A stretch of 64,000 nucleotides of DNA from Bordetella flabilis (GTDB taxonomy: Bacteria; Pseudomonadota; Gammaproteobacteria; Burkholderiales; Burkholderiaceae_B): positions 682,001 through 746,000 of the forward strand of contig NZ_CP016172.1 of NCBI RefSeq assembly GCF_001676725.1. The letters run 5' to 3'. The first letter of the stretch is position 1. Each line of letters opens with the position of its first letter. The position numbers and the translations under genes are program-made. Below are positions 1 through 10,215 of this stretch, piece after piece. The notes beneath the pieces were generated by a model. That model was not told the origin of the DNA. It saw nothing but the letters and a program-made list of their open reading frames with translations, and made no database searches.

Positions 1-260
1 TCCACCGCCTTCTTGCGGATATTGCCGTGGTGCTGGATGCCGCCGATGACCACCAGCATGGACACGGATGCCCAATCGCCGTGGGGCAATTGCAGCCCGC
101 TGGTGAGCAGGATGGTGGTCAACATGGCAAGCGACACCCGTATCGCGTGCAGCGCCTGCGCGTGACGGTACCGCTGGTACGGAGAGGTGATATACCGCAG
201 CGCCCCCGCCATGCGGCGGACCGGCTGTTGCAGGCGGGAAAGGGCGGCGGCGAACGACAT
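1..260 (-). CDS. FUSC-family inner-membrane exporter, N-terminal part (cut by window edge)
   Basis: Reading the minus strand from the ATG at 260 gives 86 codons open to the window edge. Residues 36-70 read as a first membrane helix of the fusaric-acid-resistance (FUSC) type: HAIRVSLAMLTT, then the family signature around LPHGDWAS and VVIGGIQHHGNIRKKA. In FUSC proteins (YccS, AaeB and relatives) this stretch is the first pair of helices, and the proteins export aromatic acids or related compounds through the inner membrane. The remaining helices and the cytoplasmic domain lie outside the window. The gene lies downstream of the YihY-like gene on the same strand, 148 bases away, so co-transcription is possible. 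Family assignment is by motif only. Confidence 0.72.
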   Translation of the reverse strand, partial: MSFAAALSRLQQPVRRMAGALRYITSPYQRYRHAQALHAIRVSLAMLTTILLTSGLQLPHGDWASVSMLVVIGGIQHHGNIRKKAV

Positions 261-408
261 GCGGCGGGGCTCTGGGCGGTAGCGGTACGTGCGACAGTGT
301 ACGGTCGCACGCCGCGGTGCGTGAAGGCCCTGCGCTTTACTCGAAACAGGCCGGTTCATCGTTCTTTTACCGGAGGCCGCGGCGCGCCGACCGCGCCCCT
401 GGCCGCCG

Positions 409-1302
409 TTACGGGGTCGCCGGCGGCTGCTTCTCGCGGCTTAGATAAAGAGCGTATTGGCGAGTGAATACCGCGCCGAAGAAGAAGATCTGCGCCGAGT
501 AATAGATCCATAGCAGCAGGGCCACCACCGAGCCGGCCGCCCCATAGGCCGAGGCCACCGCGCCGCGGCCCAGGTACAGGCCGATGCCCCACTTGCCAAG
601 CAGGAACAAGGCCGCTGTCACCACCGCGCCGGGCAGCACGTGCCGCCACGGAATCACCGCGTTCGGCAGCAGCTTGTAGATGACGGCGAACAGCGCCGCC
701 ACCACCGCGAAAGAGAAGACACCCGACAGGATCTCTGCGGCCATCGCGAACGTGGAATTCGTCCACAGCGTGCCGTAGTAATCGTGCGCCGCGGCCAGTG
801 CCGCGTTCACGGTCAGGGAAATCAGCAGGAACAGGGCCAGCACCAGCACCAGCCCGAAGGACAGCAGCCGGCTGTGCACCAGCCCGTGCACGCCGCTGCG
901 GCGTTTGCCGCGCACGTCCCACAGTTCATCCAGGCTTTCCTTCAGTTCCGCGAAGGCAGTGGTGGCGCTGAATACCAGTACGGCCAGCGAGATCACCGTG
1001 GCCAGCAGCCCGCCGCCCGACTCATGGGCGCTGGCGAGCACGATCTGGATTACTTCCGCGCCCCGGTCGCCCATCAGGTCGCGCAATTGGCCTACCAGTT
1101 CCGACCGCACCGCCTGCTCGCCGAAGAACGCTCCGGCGACCGCGATCACCAGGATAAGCATGGGCGCGAGGGAGAAAATGGTGTACAGGGCCAGCGCCGC
1201 CCCTTTGCTGGAGGCGCGGTGCTCCGACCATTGCCTGGCGGATGCCACCAGCAGGCGAAGCAGGGCGGGAGGATGGGCGCGCAGGCGGGACAGTAAGGAC
1301 AT
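409..1302 (-). CDS. YihY/BrkB-family inner membrane protein
   Basis: This 297-residue integral membrane protein belongs to the YihY/BrkB (UPF0761) family. The family-typical N-terminus [18 protein letters not shown] is present, followed by about five or six further hydrophobic segments, including [25 protein letters not shown] near the C-terminus. YihY was once annotated as RNase BN, which is wrong. BrkB was described in Bordetella serum resistance, but a transport or phospholipid-related role is all that can be inferred. The ATG at 1302 was chosen over the upstream in-frame ATG at 1464 because family homology starts directly after it and the 54 extra residues are basic and unstructured. The Shine-Dalgarno (AAAGGCGAG) is modest. 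Confidence 0.88.
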   Translation of the reverse strand: MSLLSRLRAHPPALLRLLVASARQWSEHRASSKGAALALYTIFSLAPMLILVIAVAGAFFGEQAVRSELVGQLRDLMGDRGAEVIQIVLASAHESGGGLLATVISLAVLVFSATTAFAELKESLDELWDVRGKRRSGVHGLVHSRLLSFGLVLVLALFLLISLTVNAALAAAHDYYGTLWTNSTFAMAAEILSGVFSFAVVAALFAVIYKLLPNAVIPWRHVLPGAVVTAALFLLGKWGIGLYLGRGAVASAYGAAGSVVALLLWIYYSAQIFFFGAVFTRQYALYLSREKQPPATP

Positions 1303-1645
1303 ATGTGGACTCGCCTTTTTCGGTCGTTCGAAACGTGTGCCTGTCACCGGCCACGCCTTGACGTGTGGAGAGCAACCGATGTTCCCGTGGCGCCACACGC
1401 GTGCGGCGCGCAGGCCAGGGCATGATCGGTGAGCCGTGCAAGACCTTACCAGTTGCGTCGGCACCTCGCCACAAAGGCAGGGCCCCCGATAGGTGCCAGG
1501 GATTACCCGTCCTGCCGCGTTCCCTGCTAATAATACTGGCGCCTCGAAACCGTCAGGGGTGGGCCGGGCATGCGGGCTGCGGGGTTCGACGCGGTACGTG
1601 CCCGGGGAAGCCGGGTTCAGGCAGACACCACATCACGGCGTGACC
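1303..1645. other. Intergenic region between divergent genes
   Basis: This stretch of 343 bases separates the divergent YihY-like and decarboxylase-like genes. It should hold both promoters, but I see no convincing -35/-10 pair. A 7-bp inverted repeat (CGTGTGG at 1362, CCACACG at 1393) is too short to interpret. Confidence 0.5.
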
Positions 1646-2377
1646 ATGGATGCGAGCGACGCGAATAACGCTGATCGGGCGGATAGGCGGGACGATTCCG
1701 GCGGACCGGAAGGTTCCGGGGCCACGGGACGTATCACCAATGCCCGTGCGCTGCCCGCGTACCCCGGCGCGCCATGGCATCTGCACGGGGATGCTTGCAT
1801 ATCGGCCTGGCTGATCGACACGGCGCTGATTTCCCTTCCTGTGCCCGGCACCCGCTATATGCGCATCGGCCGGCGCTGTTTCTTCTTCCTGGTCTGGGCC
1901 AGGTATCTGCCCGGAGGCACCCTCAGCTACGACGAACTCGCCGCCGGCGTACTCCTGCGCCATCCCGGCATGTTGCCGCCGGCGGCGACGCTGCACCAGG
2001 TCTGGGTCAGCGAACCCGCCGCCGCTGAAGGGGGCCTGGACCTGTGGCGCGTGCCCAAACGGCTGGGCCATTTCGACATGGATGGCGACGTGGGCGCCGG
2101 CGGGTTCGCCGGCCGCCTGGCCGCGCCGGGCGGGTTGGTGGCGGCGCTGCGTTTCACCCGCCGTCTGTCGATCCCGGTCGCCTTGCCCGCACGCGGCCTG
2201 ATCGTGCAGGCCGGGGAGGGAGGTCCGCTGCCTACCCCTTGCCGTGCGCAGGGCAAGCTCGTGCTCGGGCACGCCGACTGGGATTTCGACGCGAACGGTC
2301 CACTGTCGTTCCTGCGCGGCAAGCGCCCCTTCGTCAGCGCACGGCTGACCTCCATGCGGCTGTCTTTTGGCGCCTGA
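1646..2377 (+). CDS. Acetoacetate decarboxylase-like protein
   Basis: This 243-residue protein resembles the acetoacetate decarboxylase (ADC) fold family. The best signature is LDLWRVPKRLG (about residues 131-141). It matches the ADC active-site element W-G-F-P-K-K-L, with the first lysine, the Schiff-base nucleophile in true ADC, retained as K138 and the second replaced by arginine. An acidic, low-complexity N-terminus of about 30 residues precedes the fold. The ATG at 1646 is used; an upstream in-frame ATG at 1493 would add a segment without homology. The gene is convergent with the FAD oxidoreductase that follows. Substrate is unknown, and many family members are not acetoacetate decarboxylases. 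Confidence 0.7.
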   Translation: MDASDANNADRADRRDDSGGPEGSGATGRITNARALPAYPGAPWHLHGDACISAWLIDTALISLPVPGTRYMRIGRRCFFFLVWARYLPGGTLSYDELAAGVLLRHPGMLPPAATLHQVWVSEPAAAEGGLDLWRVPKRLGHFDMDGDVGAGGFAGRLAAPGGLVAALRFTRRLSIPVALPARGLIVQAGEGGPLPTPCRAQGKLVLGHADWDFDANGPLSFLRGKRPFVSARLTSMRLSFGA

Positions 2378-2475
2378 CGTGCGTCGCGCGTGGAGGGTGA
2401 CCTGACGTGCCGCATGTGGCAGGCGCGCCTCGTCATGTTGGGAAGGTATCCCGATGCCGCCGCCATCGCGCCGGG

Positions 2476-3966
2476 CTAGCCCGCGACGCCATCGCGCCAA
2501 GGCTTGCGTCGCAACAAACGCGACAGGCCGCCCGGTTCAGGCGCGGGCAAGGCCAGCGCTACGTGACGTCCGCGCTCCGCCAGGACGGCCTCCGCTGCCA
2601 GTGCGCCAGCACGCGTCGCGCTTTCCATGCAGAAGGGCAAGCCCGTATCCGCCCAGTCGCCGGCCAGGAACAGATCCTTCTCCAGGCGCACCGGTGGACG
2701 CATGCCTTCGATGCCGGGCCGCGCGCAGGGCACGGACATCGGAATGCGGTGCACGGCGGTGGCAAGCAGGCGTGCGCTCCGCGCGAGGGGCGCGAAGTCG
2801 GCGATCTCCGCGACGGTCGCGGCGATGATCTCTTCATCGGACAGGTGGGCGGCGCGATGGCTCCAGATGATATTCGTCGCCATCATGGAGCCCGCATCAT
2901 GGGTAACACCCGCCAAGCCCGTGCGGACGGCTGACATTGCGGGCGGCCGGACGTTGGCGAGATCATAGAAATCGGTATTGAAGGTGGCGGGAGACCATGG
3001 CCGCGCCCAGAAGGGGGTCGGCGTCAGCTTGCGGTCGAACCACAGGTAGCAACTGACGTAGGGGCTGGGCTCGAAATGCCGCGCCCGCGCGGCGAGAGGA
3101 TGCGCATCGGGCAGAAGCGCAGGCAGGGCGGTGGGTGGAACGGCCAGGACCACGGGAGCCCGGAGATGCGTGCCGTCGCCCAGCACGACGCCGTCGACAC
3201 GGTCGTCGGCAGTTTGCAGCGCGGTCGCGCCACAACCGAAGCGCACCTCTCCGCCGTGCCGCTCGATATCGGCCACGCAGGGCCAGGCGTACAGCTCGCT
3301 CAGGCCCGTTGCCGGAATGCCGAAGGCCACATCGTTATGTCCCATCATCTGCGCGAACAAGCGCATCAGGGCCGCCGCGGAGCACTGCTCTACCGGCAGA
3401 TTCAACAGCGCCATGGACGCCGAGGCCCAAAACCAATCGATGAAGCTGCTGTTCACGCCCATGCGCTGCAGGTATGCCCTTCCCGATTCTCCGTCCATGG
3501 CGCGGATGTCGCCCGCGCTGCTGCGCAGGGTGCGCCAGGCCACGCGCATGTTCGACAACAGGTGGCGCAAGGGCACGCTGGGCAGAATGCGCGGCAGATT
3601 GCGGACGTAATGCAGCGGCGCGGGCAACGGCCCGCCTGCCTTGAAGTGGATCGCGCGGCCCTGGTCGTGAACGGTCAGCAATTCCTCCGTCTGCCAGAAA
3701 ACCTGCTTCTCGGTGCCCAGGCGCGCCATCAGGGCGCGCATATTCGCGTACTTGTTCAGCAGGATATGGGGGCCGATATCCACGGTTACGCCGGTGCGCG
3801 GATCTTGCCAGCTGCGGGCGCGCCCGCCCGGGACATCGCTGGATTCGGCCACCAACACCCGGAGGCCCGCGCGGGCCAGCAGGCTGGCGCACGTCAGTCC
3901 GCCGATCCCGGCGCCGATGATGACCGCGTCGGGGTCCTGGCCAGTGCGTGGGGAAGCGGGTGGCAT
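2476..3966 (-). CDS. FAD-dependent oxidoreductase, phytoene desaturase/HpnE-like
   Basis: This 496-residue flavoprotein begins with a Rossmann dinucleotide-binding motif, VIIGAGIGGLTCASLLARAG (near residues 14-33), followed by the acidic end of strand 2 (VLVAES) and the GGRA motif. A C-terminal FAD motif reads LFLAGDWADTGLPFCMESAT. This layout is that of the carotenoid desaturase/squalene-associated desaturase (HpnE) and amine-oxidase superfamily. No squalene or carotenoid synthase genes lie in the window, so the substrate is open. The ATG at 3966 is taken because the Rossmann motif follows within 15 residues; the longer form from 4116 adds 50 arginine- and proline-rich residues. The protein is probably cytoplasmic or membrane-associated. 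Confidence 0.83.
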   Translation of the reverse strand: MPPASPRTGQDPDAVIIGAGIGGLTCASLLARAGLRVLVAESSDVPGGRARSWQDPRTGVTVDIGPHILLNKYANMRALMARLGTEKQVFWQTEELLTVHDQGRAIHFKAGGPLPAPLHYVRNLPRILPSVPLRHLLSNMRVAWRTLRSSAGDIRAMDGESGRAYLQRMGVNSSFIDWFWASASMALLNLPVEQCSAAALMRLFAQMMGHNDVAFGIPATGLSELYAWPCVADIERHGGEVRFGCGATALQTADDRVDGVVLGDGTHLRAPVVLAVPPTALPALLPDAHPLAARARHFEPSPYVSCYLWFDRKLTPTPFWARPWSPATFNTDFYDLANVRPPAMSAVRTGLAGVTHDAGSMMATNIIWSHRAAHLSDEEIIAATVAEIADFAPLARSARLLATAVHRIPMSVPCARPGIEGMRPPVRLEKDLFLAGDWADTGLPFCMESATRAGALAAEAVLAERGRHVALALPAPEPGGLSRLLRRKPWRDGVAG

Positions 3967-4205
3967 GCATGCTCCAGGCGACGAGCCAGGTGTGGGCGCG
4001 TCGGGTTGGTTTCCTTTGAACGGCTCGGCCGGGCGGCGTCCGCGGCAATGCGTGGGTGGCCGGTGGACTTGCGGGCGGCATGGGCAGCTTTCGTGCCGGT
4101 GCCGACCGGCCGGCAAGCGGATATGCCAAGCGGCTTCACCGGCCGGGCGGGATGCTCGTCCTTTTCCGCCTTATCATCCGCCATTGGATTTCATTGCCCA
4201 ATACC

Positions 4206-4765
4206 ATGACCGGAGCCAACACGAACGGCGGTGTCCTGCAGACTCCACGCCTCTGCTTGCGCCTGTGGCAAGACGATGACCTACTTCCATACGTCGCGCT
4301 CAATGCTGACGCACGGGTGACCGAGTTCCTGCCGGGGCCCGTCACGCCGGACATGGCGAGACAGTTCTTTGATACCCAGAATGGGCTCTATGCCCGCCAC
4401 CGCTGCTGCTTCTTCGCCGCGGAACTGAAGTCATCCGGCGAGCTGGCCGGTTTCATCGGGATGAAGTACCAGGACTTCGCCGCGCCTTTTGCGCCTTGCT
4501 TCGAGATCGGCTGGCGGCTGGGCAGCAGGTTCTGGGGACTGGGTCTCGCCACCGAAGGCGCACGTGCTGTCGTCGCCTACGGATTCAATGAACTGGGGCT
4601 GGACGAGATCGTCTCGTTCACGGTGCCGGCGAACGCCGGTCGCGTCGGGTCATGGATCGCATCGGTATGACGCACGATCCAGGCGCCGACTTTGCACATC
4701 CGGCCTTGCCGGGCGACCACCCGCTGTCCAGGCACGTGCTGTACCGGATTTCAAGGGCCGGTTAA
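4206..4765 (+). pseudogene. GNAT N-acetyltransferase (RimJ/RimL type) with a frameshift
   Basis: From the ATG at 4206 the frame encodes a RimJ/RimL-type GNAT domain: TPRLCLRLW, then GFIGMKYQ, then WRLGSRFWGLGLATEGARAV (the acetyl-CoA site), then the conserved VPANA. Directly after VPANA, near 4635, the expected continuation (SRRVMDRIGMTHDP) appears one frame over and runs on as HPLSRHVLYRI to a TAA at 4763. As read, the zero frame ends at 4670 with an unrelated tail (RVGSWIASV). One missing base in the GCC-GGT context explains it. The start ATG is supported by the LQTPRL motif. This is either a recent loss-of-function mutation or an assembly error. Confidence 0.85.
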
Positions 4766-4814
4766 GCGGCGTGGCGAAGCCGCGGTGCACCCGCCACATC
4801 GCGGGTATCCCGCG

Positions 4815-4850
4815 ACAAAAAAGCCCCGAGGTTACCCTCGGGGCTTTTCC
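4815..4850 (-). terminator. Rho-independent terminator of groES-groL
   Basis: A perfect 10-bp stem (AGCCCCGAGG at 4822-4831, CCTCGGGGCT at 4836-4845) encloses the loop TTAC. It is flanked by A-runs on one side and TTTT on the other, so it can act in both directions. It lies 50 bases past the groL stop on the minus strand. Confidence 0.92.
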
Positions 4851-4899
4851 ATCAGGCGAAGGCTCCGGGCATGCCCGGAGCATCGGGTGACAGGACTCT

Positions 4900-6552
<1,653 letters not shown>

Positions 6553-6578
6553 TTACTGGAATTCGGTATTTGGGGGAA

Positions 6579-6866
6579 TTACTGGATCACGGCGAGGATT
6601 TCTTCCTCGCGGATGACGAGCAGCTCCTCGCCATCGACCTTGACGGTCTGGCCGGCATACTTGCCGAAGAGCACCTTGTCGCCAGCCTTCAGGTCAACCG
6701 GCAGAACCTTGCCGTCTTCCGTACGCTTGCCGGGACCGACAGCGATCACTTCGCCCTGGTCGGGTTTCTCGGCCGCGCTTTCGGGAATGACGATGCCCGA
6801 GGCGGTTTTGCGCTCGTTGTCCAGACGCTTGATGATCACGCGATCATTCAGAGGACGCAGGGCCAT
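6579..6866 (-). CDS. groES: Co-chaperonin GroES (10 kDa subunit)
   Basis: This 95-residue protein is a complete GroES. It starts [16 protein letters not shown], carries the mobile loop ([13 protein letters not shown], about residues 18-30), the VGPGKR turn and the [17 protein letters not shown]-terminus. It caps the GroEL ring in the cytoplasm. The ATG at 6866 is fixed by an AGGAG Shine-Dalgarno; an upstream in-frame ATG at 6905 would add 13 residues inside the leader. It is the first gene of the operon, with CIRCE and promoter 55-110 bases upstream. Confidence 0.98.
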   Translation of the reverse strand: MALRPLNDRVIIKRLDNERKTASGIVIPESAAEKPDQGEVIAVGPGKRTEDGKVLPVDLKAGDKVLFGKYAGQTVKVDGEELLVIREEEILAVIQ

Positions 6867-6920
6867 GAAGAACTCCTGTAGTTCATTACGAAAGGGTTGT
6901 CTCACTAGGCCACCGGGGTG

Positions 6921-6947
6921 TTAGCACTCGGCGGCGGCGAGTGCTAA
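6921..6947. promoter_or_regulatory. CIRCE operator (HrcA binding site)
   Basis: A perfect 9-9-9 CIRCE is present: TTAGCACTC at 6921-6929, spacer GGCGGCGGC, then GAGTGCTAA at 6939-6947. It sits between the groES promoter and the groES start. CIRCE is the known operator of the heat-shock repressor HrcA, so the chaperonin operon should be HrcA-repressed. Confidence 0.97.
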
Positions 6948-6974
6948 TTATAGGGGCGGTTTCGGAGCCTTCAA
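6947..6974 (-). promoter_or_regulatory. groES-groL promoter
   Basis: On the minus strand TTGAAG (complement of 6969-6974) and TATAAT (complement of 6947-6952) are separated by 16 bases. The same segment reads CTTGAAGG followed by CCCCTAT, which resembles the sigma-32 pattern (CTTGAA and CCCCAT). Both sigma-70 and sigma-32 could use it. The -10 box abuts the CIRCE. Confidence 0.8.
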
Positions 6975-7370
6975 GGGGCAAGGGCCGGCGTGTTACAAAT
7001 ACACCGGCAAGATGTCGAATGTCATCCAATTGTCGAATTTCATGTCGAATGTCATTCAACTTGGAATTCATGTCGTTCAAGTTGGAATTCGCGGCGTCCC
7101 CAATTTTCCGTGCTGGCCATGTTTGGAGAAGTTAAGGAACTAGGACTACGTGACGGGCGCCAGGCGAGTGGCCGGCTTCACGTGACCGGGGACCCCACGA
7201 CATCCATTACCCCCGGCCCCAGAAAGGCGGACGAGCGCTATCGATCCATTTCGGTCCGTCGACCACAAAGACCGGGCGACCGCGGTTCGATCATATGCTG
7301 CCGTACAGGGCACGTGTGTAGTGAGCGCAGGACGCTGCGCACCGCAAAATCTGTACCGCCCCGTTGTTAA
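6975..7370. other. Intergenic region upstream of groES, with a tandem repeat block
   Basis: No gene is supported in these 396 bases. The part next to groES holds the three-unit tandem repeat listed separately; the rest (7091-7370) shows no recognisable element. The short open frames that cross it have no homology I recognise. Confidence 0.5.
7012..7090. repeat. Three abutting imperfect direct repeats
   Basis: Three head-to-tail units start at 7012, 7042 and 7070 (30, 28 and 21 bases). Each begins ATGTCG, and units 1 and 2 share ATGTCGAATGTCAT. Each contains a (T/C)CAA core, and all end in GAATT(T)C. Unit 3 looks like unit 2 with seven bases removed. The block is AT-rich compared with both flanks and lies about 40 bases upstream of the groES -35 box. 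Confidence 0.8.
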
Positions 7371-8390
7371 TCACCGGGGAACGCGGTCGCGGTCATGGAA
7401 GTGTTGCATCCAGTGCGGAAACGGCTCTTGCGTCGCAGAGGCCTTATCGAGGCGCTCGAGCTGTTCAGGGGTCAGCAGAAGGTTTTGCGCATCGAGATTT
7501 GCCGCGAGCTGCTCGGGCGTCCGGGCTCCGACGATGACAGAAGTAATCTGCGGGCGCGCGAGTAACCACGCCAGTGCGACTGGCGCTGGCATAGTGGCCA
7601 GCTCGCTGGCCACTTCACGCAAAACCTTGAGGATCGGCTCGGCCCTGACTGCATCAACGGGCGGAAAGTCGAGTTTCGCACGGCGCCCGGCGGAATCGCC
7701 GGTCGGAGCGTACTTGCCGCTCAGGTAACCGCCTGCGAGCGGACTCCAGACCAGCAGGCCCAGCTTGTTTGTCGCAGCGACAGGCATGATCTCGTGCTCG
7801 ATGTCGCGACTCGTCAGCGAGTAATGAACCTGATTGCTCGCAAGATGTATGCGATCTGTGCGGGTCGTGATGCCGAACGCTCGCTCGATATCAGCAGCGC
7901 TGAAATTGCACACGCCGATGTGACGTACCTTACCCTGTGTGACCAGATCATCGAGAACACGAAGCGTTTCATCGAGCGGCACAAGCGCGTCGCGATCATG
8001 CAGTTGGAACAGGTCGATGTGATCTCGGCCGATTCTCTTCAGACTTGTCTCCACCGTGCGCATGATATGCGAGCGGCCCAACCCCACATCGTTATGGCCG
8101 GAGCCGGTGCGTAGTCGGACCTTGGTCGCGACGAGCATCCGGCTTTCATCGAGGCCCAGCGTGCTTAGAACCTGCCCCACAACTTCTTCGGAGCTGCCCT
8201 GCGAGTAAGCGTCCGCCGTGTCGATCAGGTTGACGCCGCGCTCCACGGCCATCGCGACGAGCCGGGCGGCCTGACCGGCGTCCAGCCCGGCAATGTCGCC
8301 CCAGATGCCTGAGCCGGCACCGAACGTCATTGCGCCGAGGCTCAGCCGTGAGACGCGCAGGCCGGTTCGACCTAGTGTGCTGTATTCCAT
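7371..8390 (-). CDS. Aldo/keto reductase
   Basis: This 339-residue NADPH-dependent aldo/keto reductase is close in layout to the YajO/YhdN/Tas group. Visible elements are the N-terminal TLGRTGLRVSRLSLG, the catalytic-tetrad aspartate and tyrosine in LIDTADAYSQG, the catalytic lysine in ATKVRL, the catalytic histidine in LFQLHDRD, and the cofactor-binding SVIVGARTPEQLAANL near the C-terminus. The length is normal. The ATG at 8390 has an AAGGAAT Shine-Dalgarno. It reduces an aldehyde or ketone in the cytoplasm; the substrate is unknown. It lies downstream of an NmrA remnant and a beta-lactamase-fold hydrolase on the same strand. Confidence 0.93.
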   Translation of the reverse strand: MEYSTLGRTGLRVSRLSLGAMTFGAGSGIWGDIAGLDAGQAARLVAMAVERGVNLIDTADAYSQGSSEEVVGQVLSTLGLDESRMLVATKVRLRTGSGHNDVGLGRSHIMRTVETSLKRIGRDHIDLFQLHDRDALVPLDETLRVLDDLVTQGKVRHIGVCNFSAADIERAFGITTRTDRIHLASNQVHYSLTSRDIEHEIMPVAATNKLGLLVWSPLAGGYLSGKYAPTGDSAGRRAKLDFPPVDAVRAEPILKVLREVASELATMPAPVALAWLLARPQITSVIVGARTPEQLAANLDAQNLLLTPEQLERLDKASATQEPFPHWMQHFHDRDRVPR

Positions 8391-8529
8391 AGCGTATTCC
8401 TTGTATGTACGGCAATGTGATGCAATGGTCGGGCGACGTGCGGTTGCCCGCGTCGGCCGACCAGTCTCGTTCAGACGGGGCGTGACACGAGCTTGCCCAG
8501 AACCGTCTCAAGCTCGACATCACCGCGGG

Positions 8530-8838
8530 CTATTTCATCAGGATGCCCTTCACAATCGCTTTCGACATGGCGTCGATCACCGCCCGCGCCTCGGGAAATC
8601 CAGGCTCCGGATCGAACTCGGAAGGAGGCAGGATGAAAACACCCTTTGCGCCTTCGAACGCAGCGGTGAGCGACGCAGCGTCTTCCATGCGAGCCGTCGC
8701 GACTTCGCAGCCGCGCGCTGCCCACGGACCTGCTCGTGTTAGTTCGCGCACAACGGCACGCACCGGCTGACCTGCCGAGAGAAGCCGGCGGGCGACTTCG
8801 CCGCCGACCTTGCCCGTGATTCCCGTGATCGCAAACAT
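8530..8838 (-). pseudogene. NmrA/NAD(P)H-binding protein, truncated remnant
   Basis: The frame starts like an intact NmrA-family atypical SDR (MFAITGITGKVGGEVARRLL, Rossmann motif GITGKVG, then VRAVVR). It reaches GVFILPP, the conserved end of the third strand, and stops after 102 residues; family members have about 280-300. The 139 bases between its stop and the next gene cannot hold the missing two thirds. Start and AAAGAG Shine-Dalgarno are intact, so the 3' part was probably deleted. A short free-standing NAD-binding protein is possible but unlikely. Confidence 0.75.
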
Positions 8839-8901
8839 TGCTCTTTCTCTTTACATGGGCAAATAAAATGGTTCCGCGCCGAAGCAGCGGCCGCCAAGTG
8901 G

Positions 8902-10215
8902 TCAGGCGCGCCGCAGACCGTCGTAAAGCGCCCGCTCAAACTGCCCGTAAAGATTCACCACTCGGGCATCGTAGAAAGGCAGCATCTGTGTAAAAAGCGA
9001 TCCTGCGACGCGCTTGACGGGATCCACCCAGAAGTACGTGTTCAGCAGCCCGGCCCAGCTCACGCTGCCCGGACTGCGTCCGTGTGGTCCGGGCTGTGTG
9101 TTGATGTCAAACGAAAATCCCCACTTGTGCGCTGCGCCCGGAAACTGGTCGAAGCTGTTCGACCACGACGGTTGGGCCGTCTCCATTTTGCTAACCTGCA
9201 GATCACCGATTTGGTTGCGGAACATCATCGCGACAGTGTCGGCACGCAGCACGCGCTCGCCGCGATACGTGCCGCTGTTCAACAGCATCTGCAGGAACGC
9301 CATGTAGTCGCGCGGCGTACTGAACAGTCCACCACCGCCCATGAAGAACTCAGGTCGCTGGTTGATCTCGAACGGCTCGGGCGCCAGTGACCCGTCTCCC
9401 TGACGCCTGTGCATGGTGGCGACGCGTTGTTTCTGCGCACTGCCGATCAGGAAGCCCGTGTTACGCATGCCCAGCCGTTCGAAGATGTGCTCGCGGAAGT
9501 AGACCTCCAGCGACTGGTCCGTCACCGCTTCGACCAGCTTGCCGATCCAGTCCATGCTGATGCCGTACTCCCAGCGCTCGCCGGGCTCGAACTCGAGCGG
9601 CGCCGCGAATGCGCCGTTCATCGAGTAGCCGATGTCGGGCATGCCCGTCGCCTTTTCGTATTGGCTAAGCCTGTCGCTCCAGATGCTGTATGTGAAACCA
9701 GAGGTATGCGTCAGCAGATGACGCACCGTGATCGCGTTACGCGCGGGGCGCAGCTTCGGCTGCCCTGAAGCGTCGAACCCCTCGAGAATCCTCGGCGCCT
9801 TCAACTGCGGGAGGATCTCGCAAGCCGGCTGATCTAGCCGCAGCCTGCCCTGTTCGACGAGTTGCATGCAAGCGGTGGCAGTAATCGCCTTGGTCATCGA
9901 CAGGAGCCAGAAGATCGTGTCGGGGCCGATGGTCTCCCGGCTATGAACATTAGCCCGACCGCGCGCTCCCTCGTACACGAGCCCGCGTTCCGTTGCACCC
10001 ATGGCGACAACACCGGCTACCGTGCCGTCGTCGACCGCCCCTTGCAGGCATTGATCGATTGATGTGTAGGCGGGGTGCTGGATCAGCACCGCGTCTCCTG
10101 TTGAACGGGGTGGCGCAGCCAGTACATTACGGCTTGCGAATCCGCCAAGCGTCGCGACGGATAGCAGGCTCGACGCACCCTTCAGAAGGTGTCGACGATT
10201 CAGTCGTGCAGTCAT
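8902..10215 (-). CDS. Exported serine hydrolase, class C beta-lactamase/EstB-like
   Basis: This 437-residue protein has a leader of Tat/Sec type (NRRHLLKGASSLLSVATLGG, with cleavage likely near VLAAPP, residues 31-36). The beta-lactamase-family SxxK nucleophile is S106-M-T-K109, and the second catalytic tyrosine is probably Y217 in EYGIS. HTSGFTY and the GGGGLFSTPRDYMAFLQMLL block are typical of esterase EstB and 1,4-butanediol-diacrylate-esterase-like proteins, which hydrolyse esters rather than beta-lactams. It acts in the periplasm if the leader works. The Shine-Dalgarno is AGAGGAA. A decayed LysR gene is divergent from it and may once have controlled it. Confidence 0.9.
   Translation of the reverse strand: MTARLNRRHLLKGASSLLSVATLGGFASRNVLAAPPRSTGDAVLIQHPAYTSIDQCLQGAVDDGTVAGVVAMGATERGLVYEGARGRANVHSRETIGPDTIFWLLSMTKAITATACMQLVEQGRLRLDQPACEILPQLKAPRILEGFDASGQPKLRPARNAITVRHLLTHTSGFTYSIWSDRLSQYEKATGMPDIGYSMNGAFAAPLEFEPGERWEYGISMDWIGKLVEAVTDQSLEVYFREHIFERLGMRNTGFLIGSAQKQRVATMHRRQGDGSLAPEPFEINQRPEFFMGGGGLFSTPRDYMAFLQMLLNSGTYRGERVLRADTVAMMFRNQIGDLQVSKMETAQPSWSNSFDQFPGAAHKWGFSFDINTQPGPHGRSPGSVSWAGLLNTYFWVDPVKRVAGSLFTQMLPFYDARVVNLYGQFERALYDGLRRA

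Noticed and set aside
1362..1399. CGTGTGG/CCACACG inverted repeat upstream of YihY
   Set aside because: Seven bases with a 24-base spacer is within chance expectation in GC-rich DNA.
1553..2500. Minus-strand frame of 315 codons opposite the decarboxylase-like gene
   Set aside because: The plus strand has the ADC-type VPKRLG motif and normal codon pattern; the minus product is Gln/Gly/Arg-rich and unrelated to anything I know.
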